Made by a program: the position numbers and the translations under genes. The notes beneath the pieces were generated by a model, which did no database searches, was not told the origin of the DNA, and was given only the letters and a program-made list of their open reading frames with translations. Source: Solanum dulcamara (lineage: Eukaryota > Streptophyta > Magnoliopsida > Solanales > Solanaceae). From it: a stretch of 64,000 nucleotides of DNA. The stretch spans positions 24,319,097 to 24,383,096 of the forward strand of contig NC_077242.1 in the NCBI RefSeq assembly GCF_947179165.1, read 5' to 3'. The stretch's first letter is position 1. The number at the start of each line of letters is the position of its first letter. Of the stretch, positions 25,108 through 37,533 are shown in pieces.

Positions 25108-26068
25108 CCATGGGATTTGACTTAGCTCTGAGTGGACTTGAGGTAGGGGGCCTACCAAAAGCCCTAACAGCAACCTCATGTGTCTTGAACTACATGCCAC
25201 CATAGGAACAAAGAGATTAGAGGTGAATACCCAAATCTCTAAGAGGTGGGTACCCAAAATATCAAGGACTGAAGGTGAGTGCCCAAGTTTAAGAACTAGG
25301 GGTGTGTACCCGATTCACATAACCGCGTAGTGGATCCATTAGGCTTGTAGAGTTTACCTTGGCAAGTAGATTTTTCTTTTTTTTTATTATATGGGAAGGA
25401 CACGGGATTCCACGTTATAGCTCACATAGTCTAATTGTCTGTTATTGTTCCTATCCCTCATATGTATGATCTCTTATATATGCTATGATTTTAAATTATG
25501 CTTTTTAAATGCTTTGGTCAATAGGATTTTCTCATGTCTTTACTTACCTCATCTTATCATATGATATACTTTACCATTGCATTCCATGATTTACGTTGCA
25601 TGTCATGCCCTCATACTTAGTACATTCCAACATACTAATGCATACTTTTTGCCTACATTATCTCATAATATAAGGGTTGAGGTTGAAGATCATACTCATT
25701 TATGTGGCTAGTTAAGCTTTCCTATCCGATGGTTTTTGTGGTGATTCCTTATTTATCGGGGATTAATTATTGAGTTAGTTATTTTTTTTCAAAGACTTTT
25801 GCTATATTTCATATTGAGGGTGAGATATAGACATGTCCTATCCCCCGCCCATATTCATGAGTAGAGGTATCTAGTTGGACAAATATTTTGAGTTTATGTT
25901 GTCATGTGATGTTCTTAAATTTCTATTCATGGTTTAGACTCTCTTATGATATTTTTGCATTTACTTTACCTTATGTATGCTTATGATATATACAAGAGGC
26001 TTGGTTGGATCCCCTCGGGGTTTCGATCGCCGTGTTACGACTAGGCCATAGGTCGGGTCATGACAACT

Positions 26069-26080
26069 TGGTATCAGAGC
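26069..26080 (+). promoter_or_regulatory. Element C1 primer binding site (tRNA-iMet)
   Basis: TGGTATCAGAGC, a perfect 12-base match to the plant initiator-Met tRNA primer site, three bases after the LTR end. Confidence 0.93.
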
Positions 26081-26285
26081 ACAAAATTTTTTAAGTGTCC
26101 TAGGGTGTCTAACATGCCGCATCAAGTAGAGTTTTATTCATGAGTGTGAAGCTCACCACAATTATGAGTTGGTGGTTATGAGGTGTCTTAGGAAATTCTC
26201 ACTTCTTTTATGATCCATGTCGTGCGATAGAGTGGTACTCTAAGACCTTCCCTCCTGACGATTGTTCTTTGCGATTTTCGGACAA

Positions 26286-27262
26286 ATGGCTCCAAGAAGA
26301 CCATCGTCGCCATAGGGAAACAATGCTAATAAAGCCCAAGCTCCCCCTCTCCTCAAGGCAATGGTCCTCTACTGGACCAAGTGACTAATGCAGAGTTACG
26401 AACCACCATTACTATACTAGCCCAAGTGGTGACCAACCAAGGGATTGCGGCTCCTCCTAATGTTCCTACTCCAAACTCAAGAGTAAGACACTTTGCACGA
26501 ATGAATCCTCTGGAATTTCATGGCTCAAAAGTTGATGAGGATCCTCAAGAGTTCATTGATAAGGTCTACTAGATAGTGAGCATTATGGGAGTGACTTCCA
26601 AAGAAAAAGTTGAATTTGTGGCCTACCAACTCAAGGGTGTCAGTCAAGTGTGGTACAACCAATGGAAAGCCAAAAGAGTGAATGAGGGTCCTATAGATTA
26701 GGAAAGTTTTAAGGGTGCATTTCTTGATCGTTTTTCCCTTAGAGTTGAGGGAGGCGAAAGTAATGGAATTTATCTACTTGAAGCAAGGGAGTATGCCCTC
26801 AACTTCATGAAGTTGTCCAATTATGCTCTAACTTTATTGTCCGAACATCGAGCCCAAATGAGTAATTTTATATCAGGGATTTTAGATTTGGTTGTTAAAG
26901 AATGTAATAAGGCCATGTTAATAAAGGAAATGAATATCCTTAAACTCATGACTCATGCCAAGAAAATTAAAGAGGAAAAGCTTAAGGAGGCTCCTAGGAT
27001 GACTAAGAAGGCCCGAATTGAGAATGGATCATCTTTTGATAACATTTAAGTGCCTAAATATCACAAGGATAAGGTGCCTAACCATAGATATCAAGGTGAT
27101 AATTATAGTGGTCAAGCTTTTCTCGCATGCCAAAGATATGGAAGGTACCATCCAGGAGATTGTTTAGCTGGTTCGGGTGTATATTTTGGTTGTGGTCCGA
27201 AGGATCATAAGTTAAGGCATTGTCCATGGGTTTCTAAGAATGATAAGGATAGTCGTTGGTGA
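26286..27262 (+). pseudogene. Element C1 gag, degenerate
   Basis: The ATG at 26286 begins MAPRRPSSP, followed by a stop at codon 10. The capsid part continues at 26381-26572 ([20 protein letters not shown]) and 26807-27049, with an in-frame stop and small indels between. The nucleocapsid is at 27050-27262. The zinc knuckle keeps Cx2Cx4Hx4C spacing, but the first Cys is Tyr (YFGCGPKDHKLRHC). It is closely related to the C2 gag at 42617-43707, so the two elements are from one family. No functional Gag can be made. Confidence 0.9.
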
Positions 27263-27893
27263 TCTAAGCCCTACCCCTCTGTGGGTCCCCAAACTTGGTA
27301 TGGTGCTTCATCCAATAAGTGTGAATTCCCTTTTGAAATGCTAATGATTGGTATGGATTGGTTGCATACATCTTATGCTTCTATAGATTGTAAAACTCAT
27401 TGAGTCAAGTTTCAATTCCCAAATTAGTCTATTCTATAATGGAAGAGTCATGATTCAGTATTTAAGGGAAGCTTCAGTTCTTGTCTTAAGGATCTAGTTT
27501 GGGGTCATGATAGATAGAGAGAGAGTAGTTATTTTGTGTTTTCATAAATTGTAGCATGATTACCCCATTTAAGGTGATACACATGAAGAAAGAGCTAGAT
27601 GGATCCTGTTATGAACAATATATAGGTAAGAGTATATTGGTGTGTCCTTAGTAGGGGTTAATGCAAATGTAGATGTAGAGAGGCTAATATAGACATGAAA
27701 ATTCTTAATTGATAATGACTCCAAGTAAATTTATTAGAATGATTATAGAACTAGGCTTGAATGTGGATGGCATGCGGGTGAGTGTGTGGTGCATTAGGTG
27801 CTTCTTGATTAGGTCTAAGGGTTTGATAAATTATGGCGGCGAGGAGTAGTACTCTTGGGATAATTTTTCCGATAGAGGTGTAGGATCCTAAGG
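27263..27893 (+). pseudogene. Element C1 protease tail and unrecognised filler replacing pol
   Basis: At about 27345-27470 the end of the protease is readable (LMIGMDWLHTSYASID), followed by the start of the next linker. From about 27485 to 27893 the sequence no longer resembles RT, RNase H or integrase. At 27894 the integrase tail begins abruptly. About 2.7 kb of pol, judged against C2, is therefore missing, with roughly 400 bases of unassigned sequence at the junction. Confidence 0.75.
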
Positions 27894-28223
27894 TATATTG
27901 ACAAAATGGAATATGAGTTAGACTTGCCAGTTGAGTTGGCTTTGGTTCATCCAGTATTTCATGTGCTAATGTTGAGAAAGTTTGTGGGTGATCCAAATTC
28001 TATTGTGCCAATGGAGAATGTAAGTGTAAGTATTGAAGAGAATTTGACTTATGAGGATGTCCCGATTGAGATTTTACACTGGCAAGTGAAGAGGTTAAGA
28101 AATAAAGACGTTGAATTCGTCAAAGTGTGATAGAGGAATCAACAAGTAGAGAGTGCTACGTGGGAAGCGGAATCAATAATGATGAAGTGTTATCCGTATC
28201 TCTTTCCTTTAACTAGAGTCTAA
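27894..28223 (+). pseudogene. Element C1 integrase tail with chromodomain-type end
   Basis: The frame from 27906 reads MEYELDLPVELALVHPVFHV, then MLRKFVGDPNS, then LTYEDVPIEILHWQVKRLRN. It hits a stop where C2 reads on with VLWRNQQVES. The remaining codons continue after that stop to a terminal stop at about 28221-28223 (CYPYLFPLTRV). This is the C-terminal segment of Tekay/Del chromovirus integrase, whose chromodomain-like part is thought to guide insertion to heterochromatin. Nearly collinear with 46830-47137 of C2. Confidence 0.88.
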
Positions 28224-28362
28224 AGATACTAAATTGTTCATGATCAAATCGATTAAACTACTATGTTTCAGTTCCATATGTTATTCATATGCATGCATGA
28301 TTTATGAAAATAATTTTTTTCTCAAGGACTATGTCTTATGTTAAGTATGAAGTTTATATATT

Positions 28363-29563
28363 TGCATTATCCTTAATCTTTTTGGAAAATCCGAATATGG
28401 AATATCGATCAGAGGGTCAAAACCTGTGAGAAAATAGTTTCGGTAGATTTTTAGGAACTGTAGATCGAAAGATAGATTTCTCAAGGAACTACGCAAAGAA
28501 GTAAGGTACGCGACAAGTCTGCGTCGCAGATCAGGCTATGATTTTCTGGCCGAATTTAGTTTTTAGCAAGGACACTTTAGACTTTTCCCAAATTATTAGC
28601 TAATAAACCTACACATTTTTAGGACCTAATTCAACTCTATAAAATAACCTAAACTTCTAATTATATTCACTCGTCTACAATTCACCTACTCAAATATTTC
28701 TCTCTCTATAAAAGACTCTCAAGGACTCCATTGAAGACTTCAAGTAAATTCACTCAAGCACTCCATCAAAACTCTCAAGTTCTTCCAAATTATTTGGTGT
28801 TCTTACTTAAGGTATGTGGATATTGATTAATGGATTCTTTCATCCATGAAGCCCAATCAATTTCTCAAGTTTCTATTAAATTAAAGTATGACATTTTATG
28901 GGTTTTATGATCTCTATTCCTATTGCATGAATTATGATTCAAAGTATGATCATGAGTCTATTTTGATATAAATTGTTGGTTATTGCATTAAATTGAAGAT
29001 TTTTTCATGAATTCTCCTGTTTTGATTTGTAGGGTTCATGAGATAAATTATGAGTATTTTCAATTATACTTCAAAGGAATATTATCTATATGAATTATGT
29101 ATGGGGTGATATAAAGTTTATGATCATGCATGTTTTCAAATCAATTACATGATTTTCAAAGTCCATTGATTATGCAATTGAGTTCTACTCTAATTTAAGG
29201 TATGAATTTCATGCCAGTTATGAAGTAAGGTGACTTCGGACCCTATGTGCTGACCTAAGGCCTAAAAGGTGACTTAGGACCCTATGTGGTGACCTAAGGC
29301 CTAACGATATGAATTATACAAATATGACTGTAATGATGAAAGGACAATTCTCATATTACAAGTATGTTATGAAAATGAGGTACTCTATGATTTTAAACTT
29401 ATGATCATGATTATGATATATGTAATTATGATTTCTATGCTATATAGATATTCTGTGGGATTTGACTTAGCACCGAGTGAACTTGAGGTGGGGGCCCTAC
29501 CAAAAGCCCTAGTAGCAGCCTCATGTCTCTTGAACTACGTGTCACCGTAGGAACAAAGGGATT
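28363..29563 (+). repeat. Element C1 3' LTR, first part (5' end deleted, split by C2)
   Basis: Picks up family LTR sequence at TTGCATTATCCTTAATC, about 65-70 bases into the LTR. The polypurine tract and the LTR start are missing, so one deletion removed the end of the interior and the LTR edge. It ends at 29563 with GGATT, the left duplication of C2, and resumes at 49552. Confidence 0.88.
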
Positions 29564-31321
29564 TGTAACATCTCTCAAAAACATTCCCACAAAATACCTT
29601 AAAAATGCCTTAAAAATAGGTCGTTTATGTAACGCATTATCCTTAATCTTTTTGGAAAATCCAAGTTCGGAATATTGATCAGGGGGTCAAAATCTGTGGG
29701 GAAATGGTCTCGGTGTATTTTTAGGACCCGTAGATCGAAAGATAGATTTTTGGAATAGACCACAAAATAGTATGGTCCACGACATGACCGCATCGTGAAC
29801 CTGTGAAGCAGTTCTGGCTGAGTTGGTCGCGATGGGACTGCGTCGCTGGCCAGGGAGGTCTTCTTGCTAAATTTAGTTTTTTAGGGCGTTTTAGACTTTT
29901 TCCAAATTGTTAGTTAATAAACCTAGATGTTTTTATGACCTAATTCAACTCTATAAATTAACCTAAACCTCTAATTCAATTCATTCTTCTATAATTCATC
30001 TATCAAATATTTCTCTCTCTACAAAAAGGTTCTCAAGGGTTTCCATTGAAGACTTCAAGCAAATTTAATCAATTTCTCCATCAAATATCTCAAGTTCTTC
30101 CAAATTAAATTGTGTTCTCACTCAAGGTATATGAGTATTTATTCATGGATCCTTTCATCCATGAAGCCCAATCAATTTCTCAAGGTTTTCTATCAAATTA
30201 AATATGATATTTTATGGGTTTTGTAATCTCTATTCCAATTGCATGAATTTTGATTTAAAGTATGATCTTGAGTCTATTTTGATATAAATAAATGGTTATT
30301 GTATTAAATTGAAGAGTTTTCCATGAATTCTCCTATTTTGATTTCTAGGGTTCATTGTGTAAAATATGAGTACTTTCAAGTATACTTCCAAATGATATTT
30401 TTTATATGAATTATATATGGGATGATATGAAGTTCATGATCATGCATGTTTTTAAGTTAATTCCATGATTTTTAAGTCAATTGATAATGTATTCATGTCA
30501 TACCCTAATTTCAAGTTCAAGCTATGGTCATGAATTTTCAAAGTATGAATTATGACTATGTATTTCCATTATGATAATGAATTATAAGTATGTCTCAAAT
30601 TATGGAATTTCATGCAAGTTATGAAATAAGGTGACTTAGGAACCTATGTGGTGACCTATGGCCTAAGAGGTGACTTAGGACCCTATGTGGGACCTAAGGC
30701 CTAACGATATGAATTATGAAAATATAATTGTAATGATGAAAGGACAATTCTCACATTAGAAGTATGTTATGAAAATGAGCTATTCTATGATTTCAAGCCT
30801 ATGATCATGACTATGATATATGATAGTATGATTTTATGTTATGTATGTATTCCATGGGATTTGACTTAGCACCGAGTGGACTTGAGGTGGGGGCCCTACC
30901 AAAAGCCTTAGTAGCAGCCTCATGTCTCATAAACTACGTGCCACCATTGGTTGCTTTTATGGCCTAGATAGTGGATCCACATATAGCACATGTTCATTGA
31001 TCGGGGTCTAGTTTCAAATTTGTTACTGTTTTCTCTTTTAAAAAGACTTGTGTTTACGTTGTAAATATTGAGGGTGACCTAGGAACATGTCTTATCTCCC
31101 GCCCAAACTCATGTTTAGAGGTATCTAGTTGGATGTATATTTTAGTCTATGTTGTCATAAAATATTTTTAGATTTATATTCATTTTTTAGACTCTCTTAT
31201 GATGTTTTTGCTTTTATATTTTTACCTTATGTATGCTTATGATATGTACAAGAAGCTTGGTTGGAGCCTTTTAGAGTTTCGATCGCCGTGTTATGACTAG
31301 GCCCTAGGTCGGATCGTGATA
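29564..31321 (+). repeat. Element C2 5' LTR with ~400-bp internal deletion
   Basis: 1758 bases against 2161 for the 3' LTR. It starts TGTAACATC and ends TCGTGATA, where a final CA is expected. Aligning with 47391-49551, bases equivalent to about 48827-49228 are missing at about 30996. The two LTRs differ by roughly 12-15 percent at their starts by eye, which suggests an old insertion. Confidence 0.9.
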
Positions 31322-31325
31322 AGCT

Positions 31326-31337
31326 TTGTATCAGAGC
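31326..31337 (+). promoter_or_regulatory. Element C2 primer binding site
   Basis: TTGTATCAGAGC, one substitution from the initiator-Met tRNA site. Element E begins 22 bases downstream, at 31360. Confidence 0.85.
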
Positions 31338-31359
31338 ATAAGGTTTTCCAAGTATCATA

Positions 31360-33745
31360 TGTTGACACCCAATTTTGACCATCCACAACGCAAATTAGCT
31401 AACGAATTTCTTTGAATTCGAACATTTTGAAATAATTAGCTTTTATAAAAAATAAAAATATTTTCATATTATTCTTAACTATTTTTATCTTTTTATAAAT
31501 TTTAGTGTAATTTACATATTTCTATATAACTATATATTTGATTAATATTTATGTGGTTATTCGAAAATCACCTCAAAAGAATTTATATTTTACTAAATAC
31601 AATTAGGTTAGGTTAGTTTAATTATAGTTTGCATTTTTGAAAAATTTAATTTTTTCTAAAAAAATATAATCCCAAACTCCACATCAAAAATTGTATGAAA
31701 ATTTGAAGTTTTTGAAGCCTATATAAGGCTCATATTCTTATTAAGAAGGGGAAGAAGAGGGAGGTTCTTTAACCACCCCAAAGTTAGAAATTTTCTTAAC
31801 TTGGCTAGGATTTTGGACTCTTGTCCCCAGCCTAAAAGTTGTGAAAATTTCTAGCTTTCAATATATATGTTTCTTCAAGGAAAATAGGAGATTGAAATCG
31901 AAATTTAAGCTAAGAACAATGTTCTTATAACATCGAACTCACGAATGCTCGAGTCTAAATTTTTGTCTAAATTTTTAATCTTTTTTTTTTGTAGATTGGA
32001 GTTCCATCAAGCTCTTGGGTGGTGGTGAAGCTGTCTTCCGCTCATCGTCTTCAGTCTCGGCCCGGAAAGAGGTAAAATCTTTTTTTAGCTTTATTTTATT
32101 TAATTATTTCATGTTTTATGTTTAGTTGATTTGTAGTCTCATTTTTTTAGCTAGCATTTATTAAGAATAATTAGATTAATGATAGAAACTTTTTATAGTT
32201 AGCATGTGTTAGGATTAATTAGCTATCATGTGTTAGGATTATTTCATGAAAGCTCTTAGTTTTGTCCATTATTTTTTCAAGTAGCTTTCTTTGACAATAT
32301 AGACTTTCATGTTTTCAATTTTTTTCTTTTAACATGATTTAGATAACAAAATATGCTTAAAGTTGTTATGTAATTAGAACTTTCATGGCCTAATTGATTT
32401 AATTCTTTTTTTAAAATTGAGCCAGTTAGCATGTTGTTAGTCACTTATAGGATGACCATCAATTTAATAATTTAACATATCATGATATATTCCTTGGTTT
32501 AGTTTAAAACGAGTAGATGCTTATGTAATTTTATTTTGGTGCATGTGATATCAATTCGAGTCCATCTTTGGACTCCATTCTTGCATATTGTTGAGTTTTG
32601 AGTTTCCATCATCTTGCTCAAATTGTTTGAAAGTTGATACATGGAAAGAAATGTAATATTCATGATTTTAATATTGATATTGGGCTGTATATATGGAATA
32701 CATGCGGAAAAAAATGTTGTATACATTGTATATAGTGTATATACAGTCTTATATACATTGATATATAATGATATACAGCAAATACAGAGAATAAACACTG
32801 TATAAAGTATATATACAATCTTATATACAGTGATATAAAATGATATATAGTAGATACAGGGAACAAACAATGCATACAGTGTATATATGGTCTGATATAC
32901 AGTGATATATAGTAGATACAAGGAACAAACATAGTATACAGTATATAACAGTCTGATATACAGTGATATATAGTAGATACAGGGAACAAACAGATGGTAT
33001 ATAGTATGTATATAGTTTGATATACAGAAATAATATTGTATATACTATATATAGTATATATACAGTCCGATATACAGTGTATATACAACTGTGATATACA
33101 GTGGAATTGTGCTTAAGGCTCAAAATGCAGATGACCCAACAACTTAGTCTAGGCGTACAGAAACTAAGTGTCGGACAATATTTTCATGTGTTATTTATTG
33201 TTTATTTGTATCGATTCAGGTTGTAATAATTTATTTACTTATATTATTTATGCTTGCTTAGATATTAATTTTAATTTAACTTAATTAGATTCCGCTAAAG
33301 ATAAACCAATTCATGTTAATTGACTATTAAAATGATTTTCTACATTTTCTTAGTCATTTAATAAACTTTTTTTACGTTTTCTTTTTATACACATGTATAT
33401 TATTTTCAAAAGTTTAAATTTGATCATTTTTCTTTAAAAAAAATAATTTTAAAGTCTTCGCTTCCTTTTAAATTAATATTTTCAAAAGTTAGTGAAATAA
33501 ATTTTCAAATCGTCGGATAACCGCGCGTTAGTGGCCACTTTGAATGCTTAACACCTTCTCAAAGTAAAAATAAGAACCTCGTACCTTTTTCTCTGAATTT
33601 TTAAGACTTAAATCTGTTAGGGTCTTTTAAATTAAGTTTTCTTATTTTCTTTAAAAAAAATTAAGTGGCGACTCCTCTTTTCTAAAATTGATTTTTTCTC
33701 TAAAAAGTTGAAATTAATTTTAAACCGTCTATTTCTGACATAACA
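31360..33745 (+). repeat. Element E 5' LTR
   Basis: Starts TGTTGACACCC and ends CTGACATAACA; 2386 bases. It carries an AT-rich tandem array (32690-33110) and, near its 3' end, a GTGGCGACTCC block at 33665-33675 that echoes the primer site 85 bases later. The first 230 bases differ from the 3' LTR at about 7 percent of positions, while 32225-32648 looks identical to 40895-41318. Confidence 0.93.
32690..33110. repeat. AT-rich ~62-bp tandem array in element E 5' LTR
   Basis: About five to six imperfect units containing GATATACAGTGATATATAGTA and AGATACAGGGAACAAACA. The unit is about 62 bases. It gives spurious reading frames rich in Tyr, Ile and Val on the minus strand. The counterpart in the 3' LTR is at about 41360-41770. 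Confidence 0.88.
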
Positions 33746-33749
33746 GAAA

Positions 33750-33767
33750 TGGCGACTCCGCTGGGGA
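33750..33767 (+). promoter_or_regulatory. Element E primer binding site (tRNA-Arg type)
   Basis: TGGCGACTCCGCTGGGGA, four bases after the LTR end. This is the primer-site type described for plant Ogre/Tat elements and differs from the Met-type sites of A-D. Lineage assignment rests mainly on this and the LTR end. Confidence 0.8.
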
Positions 33768-36700
33768 ATTTAATTGGTTCTAACCATTAGATTTGATTAT
33801 TTGACTATGTTTGTAATAATGTTTATTTATTTTTATTTGTTTAAATTTTACAAATTATAATTGTTGCACTTCATGACATTAAATTCTGCCAAATGGCAAA
33901 TAGTTTGCATTAGGATTAAGGACGGTTAGATAGTCACTTGCGACTGTTCCTTAAGAAAATAACCATTACTTCTTGAATCAATAAACGGGTAGTTGATTCG
34001 TGGTTGTCCAACGTCGTTTATTATATTCAGCCCGCAGTTTGTCCGACTCGGGTATCCAGTCGCTTTTCAAAACCCACTCTAGTCCACCTAGCATAGAGCA
34101 AAACCAAAATCCTAATTTAGTGCATTGGCCTAAGACGACCCAATACCCAAGCGTATTGGGCCCATTATAAAGACCACCTTAAGTCCAAAACGGCCCTCGG
34201 CCTAAATGGACGATGATACCTATGTGTTTATATTTGAAGGTTGTATACGCCATTTGACAAACCATTATCCCTCGAGGTTGGAAGTTTATTTTAATAGCTT
34301 AGTCTAGTCAAAGAAGGATCTTCGCAAGTTGCTATTCTATCCAAAAGAGGTTGATGTCAAGAAGTCAAGAACGAAGGATTTTCCACGAAGGCTTAGTTAG
34401 GATTGTACCCCTGCGTGGGATTGATCATTAGTATCCCTTTCTCCCCATTATGTATCCCTATTCAGTTTATTCATAATATTTGTATAAATATAAGTTTTGG
34501 GCAATGGAGTATTTCAAATAATGTTATACATCCTTCAAATCGTTAGGCCTACCCTTGGCACAAAAAAGTCACATATCTGTTTAGGACACACAATAACTGT
34601 TTATCTGTTATATGCTATAACTGTTTGAATGAATATGTTGCTTTATTTGAAGAGACTCTAGCCCACTATCGAAAGCAAATGTTCGAAAGTGCGACCAAAT
34701 GTTCCTAGAGTCTTTAGTTTCACTACAAAATTCAAATTCCAATTTCAAGTCCTAAATCTTACTCTCTTGTTTCAAAAAATACTTGATTTGTCATCTCAAG
34801 TTGGAAAGGTCTCGATCTGGTTGAACTACGTCGGACCTAAATTTTCCTTTGTGAGATACATAGGCAGCCTTTCAAGGCTCGGTCCTGTCTTTGAAGTTTT
34901 TAGTTTTTCCTCATTCTTTTAGTGAAATTGAGAACTTCTTCCTCATCCAAGAAGAATAGGGGTACAAAATTTGAAGCGCAAGAAAATCGTGATTCAACAC
35001 AAGTCAACATTTCTCACACATCAATCGTAAAATTAAAATGGGTCAATTTCTTTCCATTTGGTCTTTCTTCACCCATGGATTAGTTTGTCTTCAAACAAAG
35101 CAACATTTATATGTTTAGTTCTTTGTGTGATATTTTGCATTAATTATTACAAACACAGACTAATACTTTGGCTTTTGAGTTATTCTTCTTTTTCAGGGAT
35201 AAACTGATTTGTGCCGGAAATCAAACTTGCTTACTTCTCAAAGATCGAGGGTTTAACAAAGTTGATTCTTTTTCCCTTTGTAGAGGCTGTTATCAAAGGA
35301 CATCATGCGATAAATGATCAGATCTCAATTTTGAGGTCAACACCCTCTTCCTAACTAAGAAGTTTTTCTTTGTACGCAGGAGAGACGACATTATTTCAAG
35401 AGAGGGAATCACGACAATCCCAAATCGGCGGCAACATTCAACCACAAACTTTAACCTAATCTCTTTCAATTTTTTAATTTAACAAAAATCATAACCCTTT
35501 CTCATAGAGATCTTGCAGGGACAAAGAGTTCATGGGAAATAACGATGCCCTTAAATTTCATAAGACACCAATAAACAACCGGAAAGATAAATTAGGGGAG
35601 TCTTTGACTATGAAGTTTTACTCCTATATCTTGTTACTTATTTTTATAATGGCCCCGCTTTCACACTTTTCTCATATTTTTGTAGGAAAACTGTCCCAGA
35701 CAATAGTCAGGGATGGTTATAACAATGTAGGATTCTCGTGAATAGTTGGAAGAATTCAATTCATAAGAGATAATCACCAAAAGAACACAACAAGTGATTC
35801 CTATAGAAAATTGGAAGAACACACCAATATATAATCTCTGAGGAATATCGAAAAAACAATACAACAATAGGTGTTCTCACCGATGGTTAAGATGACACAA
35901 AACGTATTGGTGCAAATAGGCAAAAAACACTCCCCAACTGAAAATGTCAACGAGCACTAGAATTAAGAGACGTCACTCTGAGTTTGTCTAAATCTTTAAA
36001 TTATTTTATATATCATATCTGCAAGAACTACGCACACCTGATTCTCATCTCGGTGAGATACGTAGGCAGCCCTTCTTGTGTTCGGTATTTCCTTTTTCAA
36101 CAATAAAAAAAAAATTAAAAAAATAAAAAATAAATAAAATAATAAATTATATACATATTTTAAGAGTCATATCTTCTTGATTGGGACGAATATAGTTAGG
36201 AGCATGTGAAATATTTGGTATGATGAAAATGATTTGCTTTGTGGTAAACCATAACTTCTGTTGGTATCTTTCATTTTTACTTTTGTGATGCTTGAAAATT
36301 CTCTTGAGGGCATTCAAGGTAAGAATAAAACCAACATCATGGCTTCATGTGCATTGTGTGGTGAGCTTTAGATTAAAATTCAATTGCATCGCACTGTTGA
36401 TCTAGAACTTGGCTTGATATGTTTGTTGAGGCAAAATCCTGAGTTATGTTTGGTTTGAGAAAGGATTGTAGGCCATTTTGACCCGATTGTGCCTTTCAAA
36501 GCCTACCAAATAACATTAATCCCTAGTTTTCCCACTTTGAGCCTAAAGTCTTTTCTTTGGACAACCACATCTTAGCCCTTTCCCTTCTGAGTGCTTACAT
36601 GCACTATCCTTCTCTTGGCCTAACCTCCTTGAACGCACCAAAGGCGTGCAAATTATAGAAGAAGATCCAACTTTGAAATTGCCAAAGGCAAAAAACATAA

Positions 36701-37519
36701 AGTCTCCAATAAATAGAGATCATAAATATTCTAAATAAATATCCTACATGTCCCTAAACCCACATTACAACCCAATGACAAGCACTATATGATCTCAATC
36801 TAAATATTCTCACATTAGTGGAGACTTACATGCAGGCCAAGCATATGGTATCATAATTATGCGTTGAACATTCTTAAGAGTGTGAGTGCACTTTGCAAAA
36901 TGTTCTCAAATCAAACACTTCAGATATATGTGAAATATGACTTTCTTTATTGTGAGGGCACTTGAAATATGAGGATTGGTATAATTCTAAACCTTTGTTT
37001 GAAGAAAGAGGAAAAAATATTGTCGACACTTAAGTATATTTGAGGTACTACTTGAAGCTATAGGAATTACCTCGAAGTCAATCTCAGTTATAAGAAAGGA
37101 AATGAGAAATATTTATGTGCAATCCTAATTGTTGGTACCAATGGTAGTCAAAATTTGACTCTCTCTTTACATTCTCTAAAAAAATTACATTTATCCTTTG
37201 AAATTGGATGGTTTGCTCTAAATAATGTGACATTAGGCTAATCCTATCGGTGTGAGATATCTGTTTTACTTCATTGGATCGTCCATATCAAAAGGGTAGC
37301 ATATCTCATGTTTTTAAGCTGAAAACATTGCAAGGAAAATATTTTTTCATTTCATTATGCCCATATTACACATGTGTCTACTGATGGTCTTGTCTCAGAT
37401 TTTGCAGTATTCATCATCCACAGGATTGAAACTACATTTGACTTGATTCCTGCACTAATAGAATATATAGGCGCCACAATGGCTCGGTCATGTTCATCAT
37501 AAGATTTTGGTTTCTCCCT
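33768..37519 (+). other. Element E interior without recognisable genes
   Basis: About 3.75 kb. Frames are all short (the longest are 68-77 codons) and none shows Gag, protease, RT, RNase H or integrase motifs on either strand. A GTGAGATACATAGGCAGCC-type motif occurs at 34851-34869 and 36053-36071, and a weaker one at about 37465-37490, each followed within about 20 bases by CTCGGT or TTCGGT. There is a poly(A)-rich stretch at 36106-36140. Confidence 0.7.
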
Positions 37520-37533
37520 TATAATGAAAACTG

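Larger units (their letters stand above)
23885..26065 (+). repeat. Element C1 5' LTR
   Basis: 2181 bases, from TGTAATATCC to GGTCATGACA, followed by a primer site. It contains a twin GGTGACTTAGGGCC / GGTGACCTAAGGCC block at about 24837-24920 and a (TA)n tract at 25055-25107. The (TA)n tract is absent from the other family copies. Confidence 0.93.

Noticed and set aside
32499..33123. Tyr/Ile/Val-rich frames of 97-142 codons on the minus strand (also 41170-41833)
   Set aside because: They translate the AT-rich tandem array inside the element E LTRs; all three minus-strand frames look alike.
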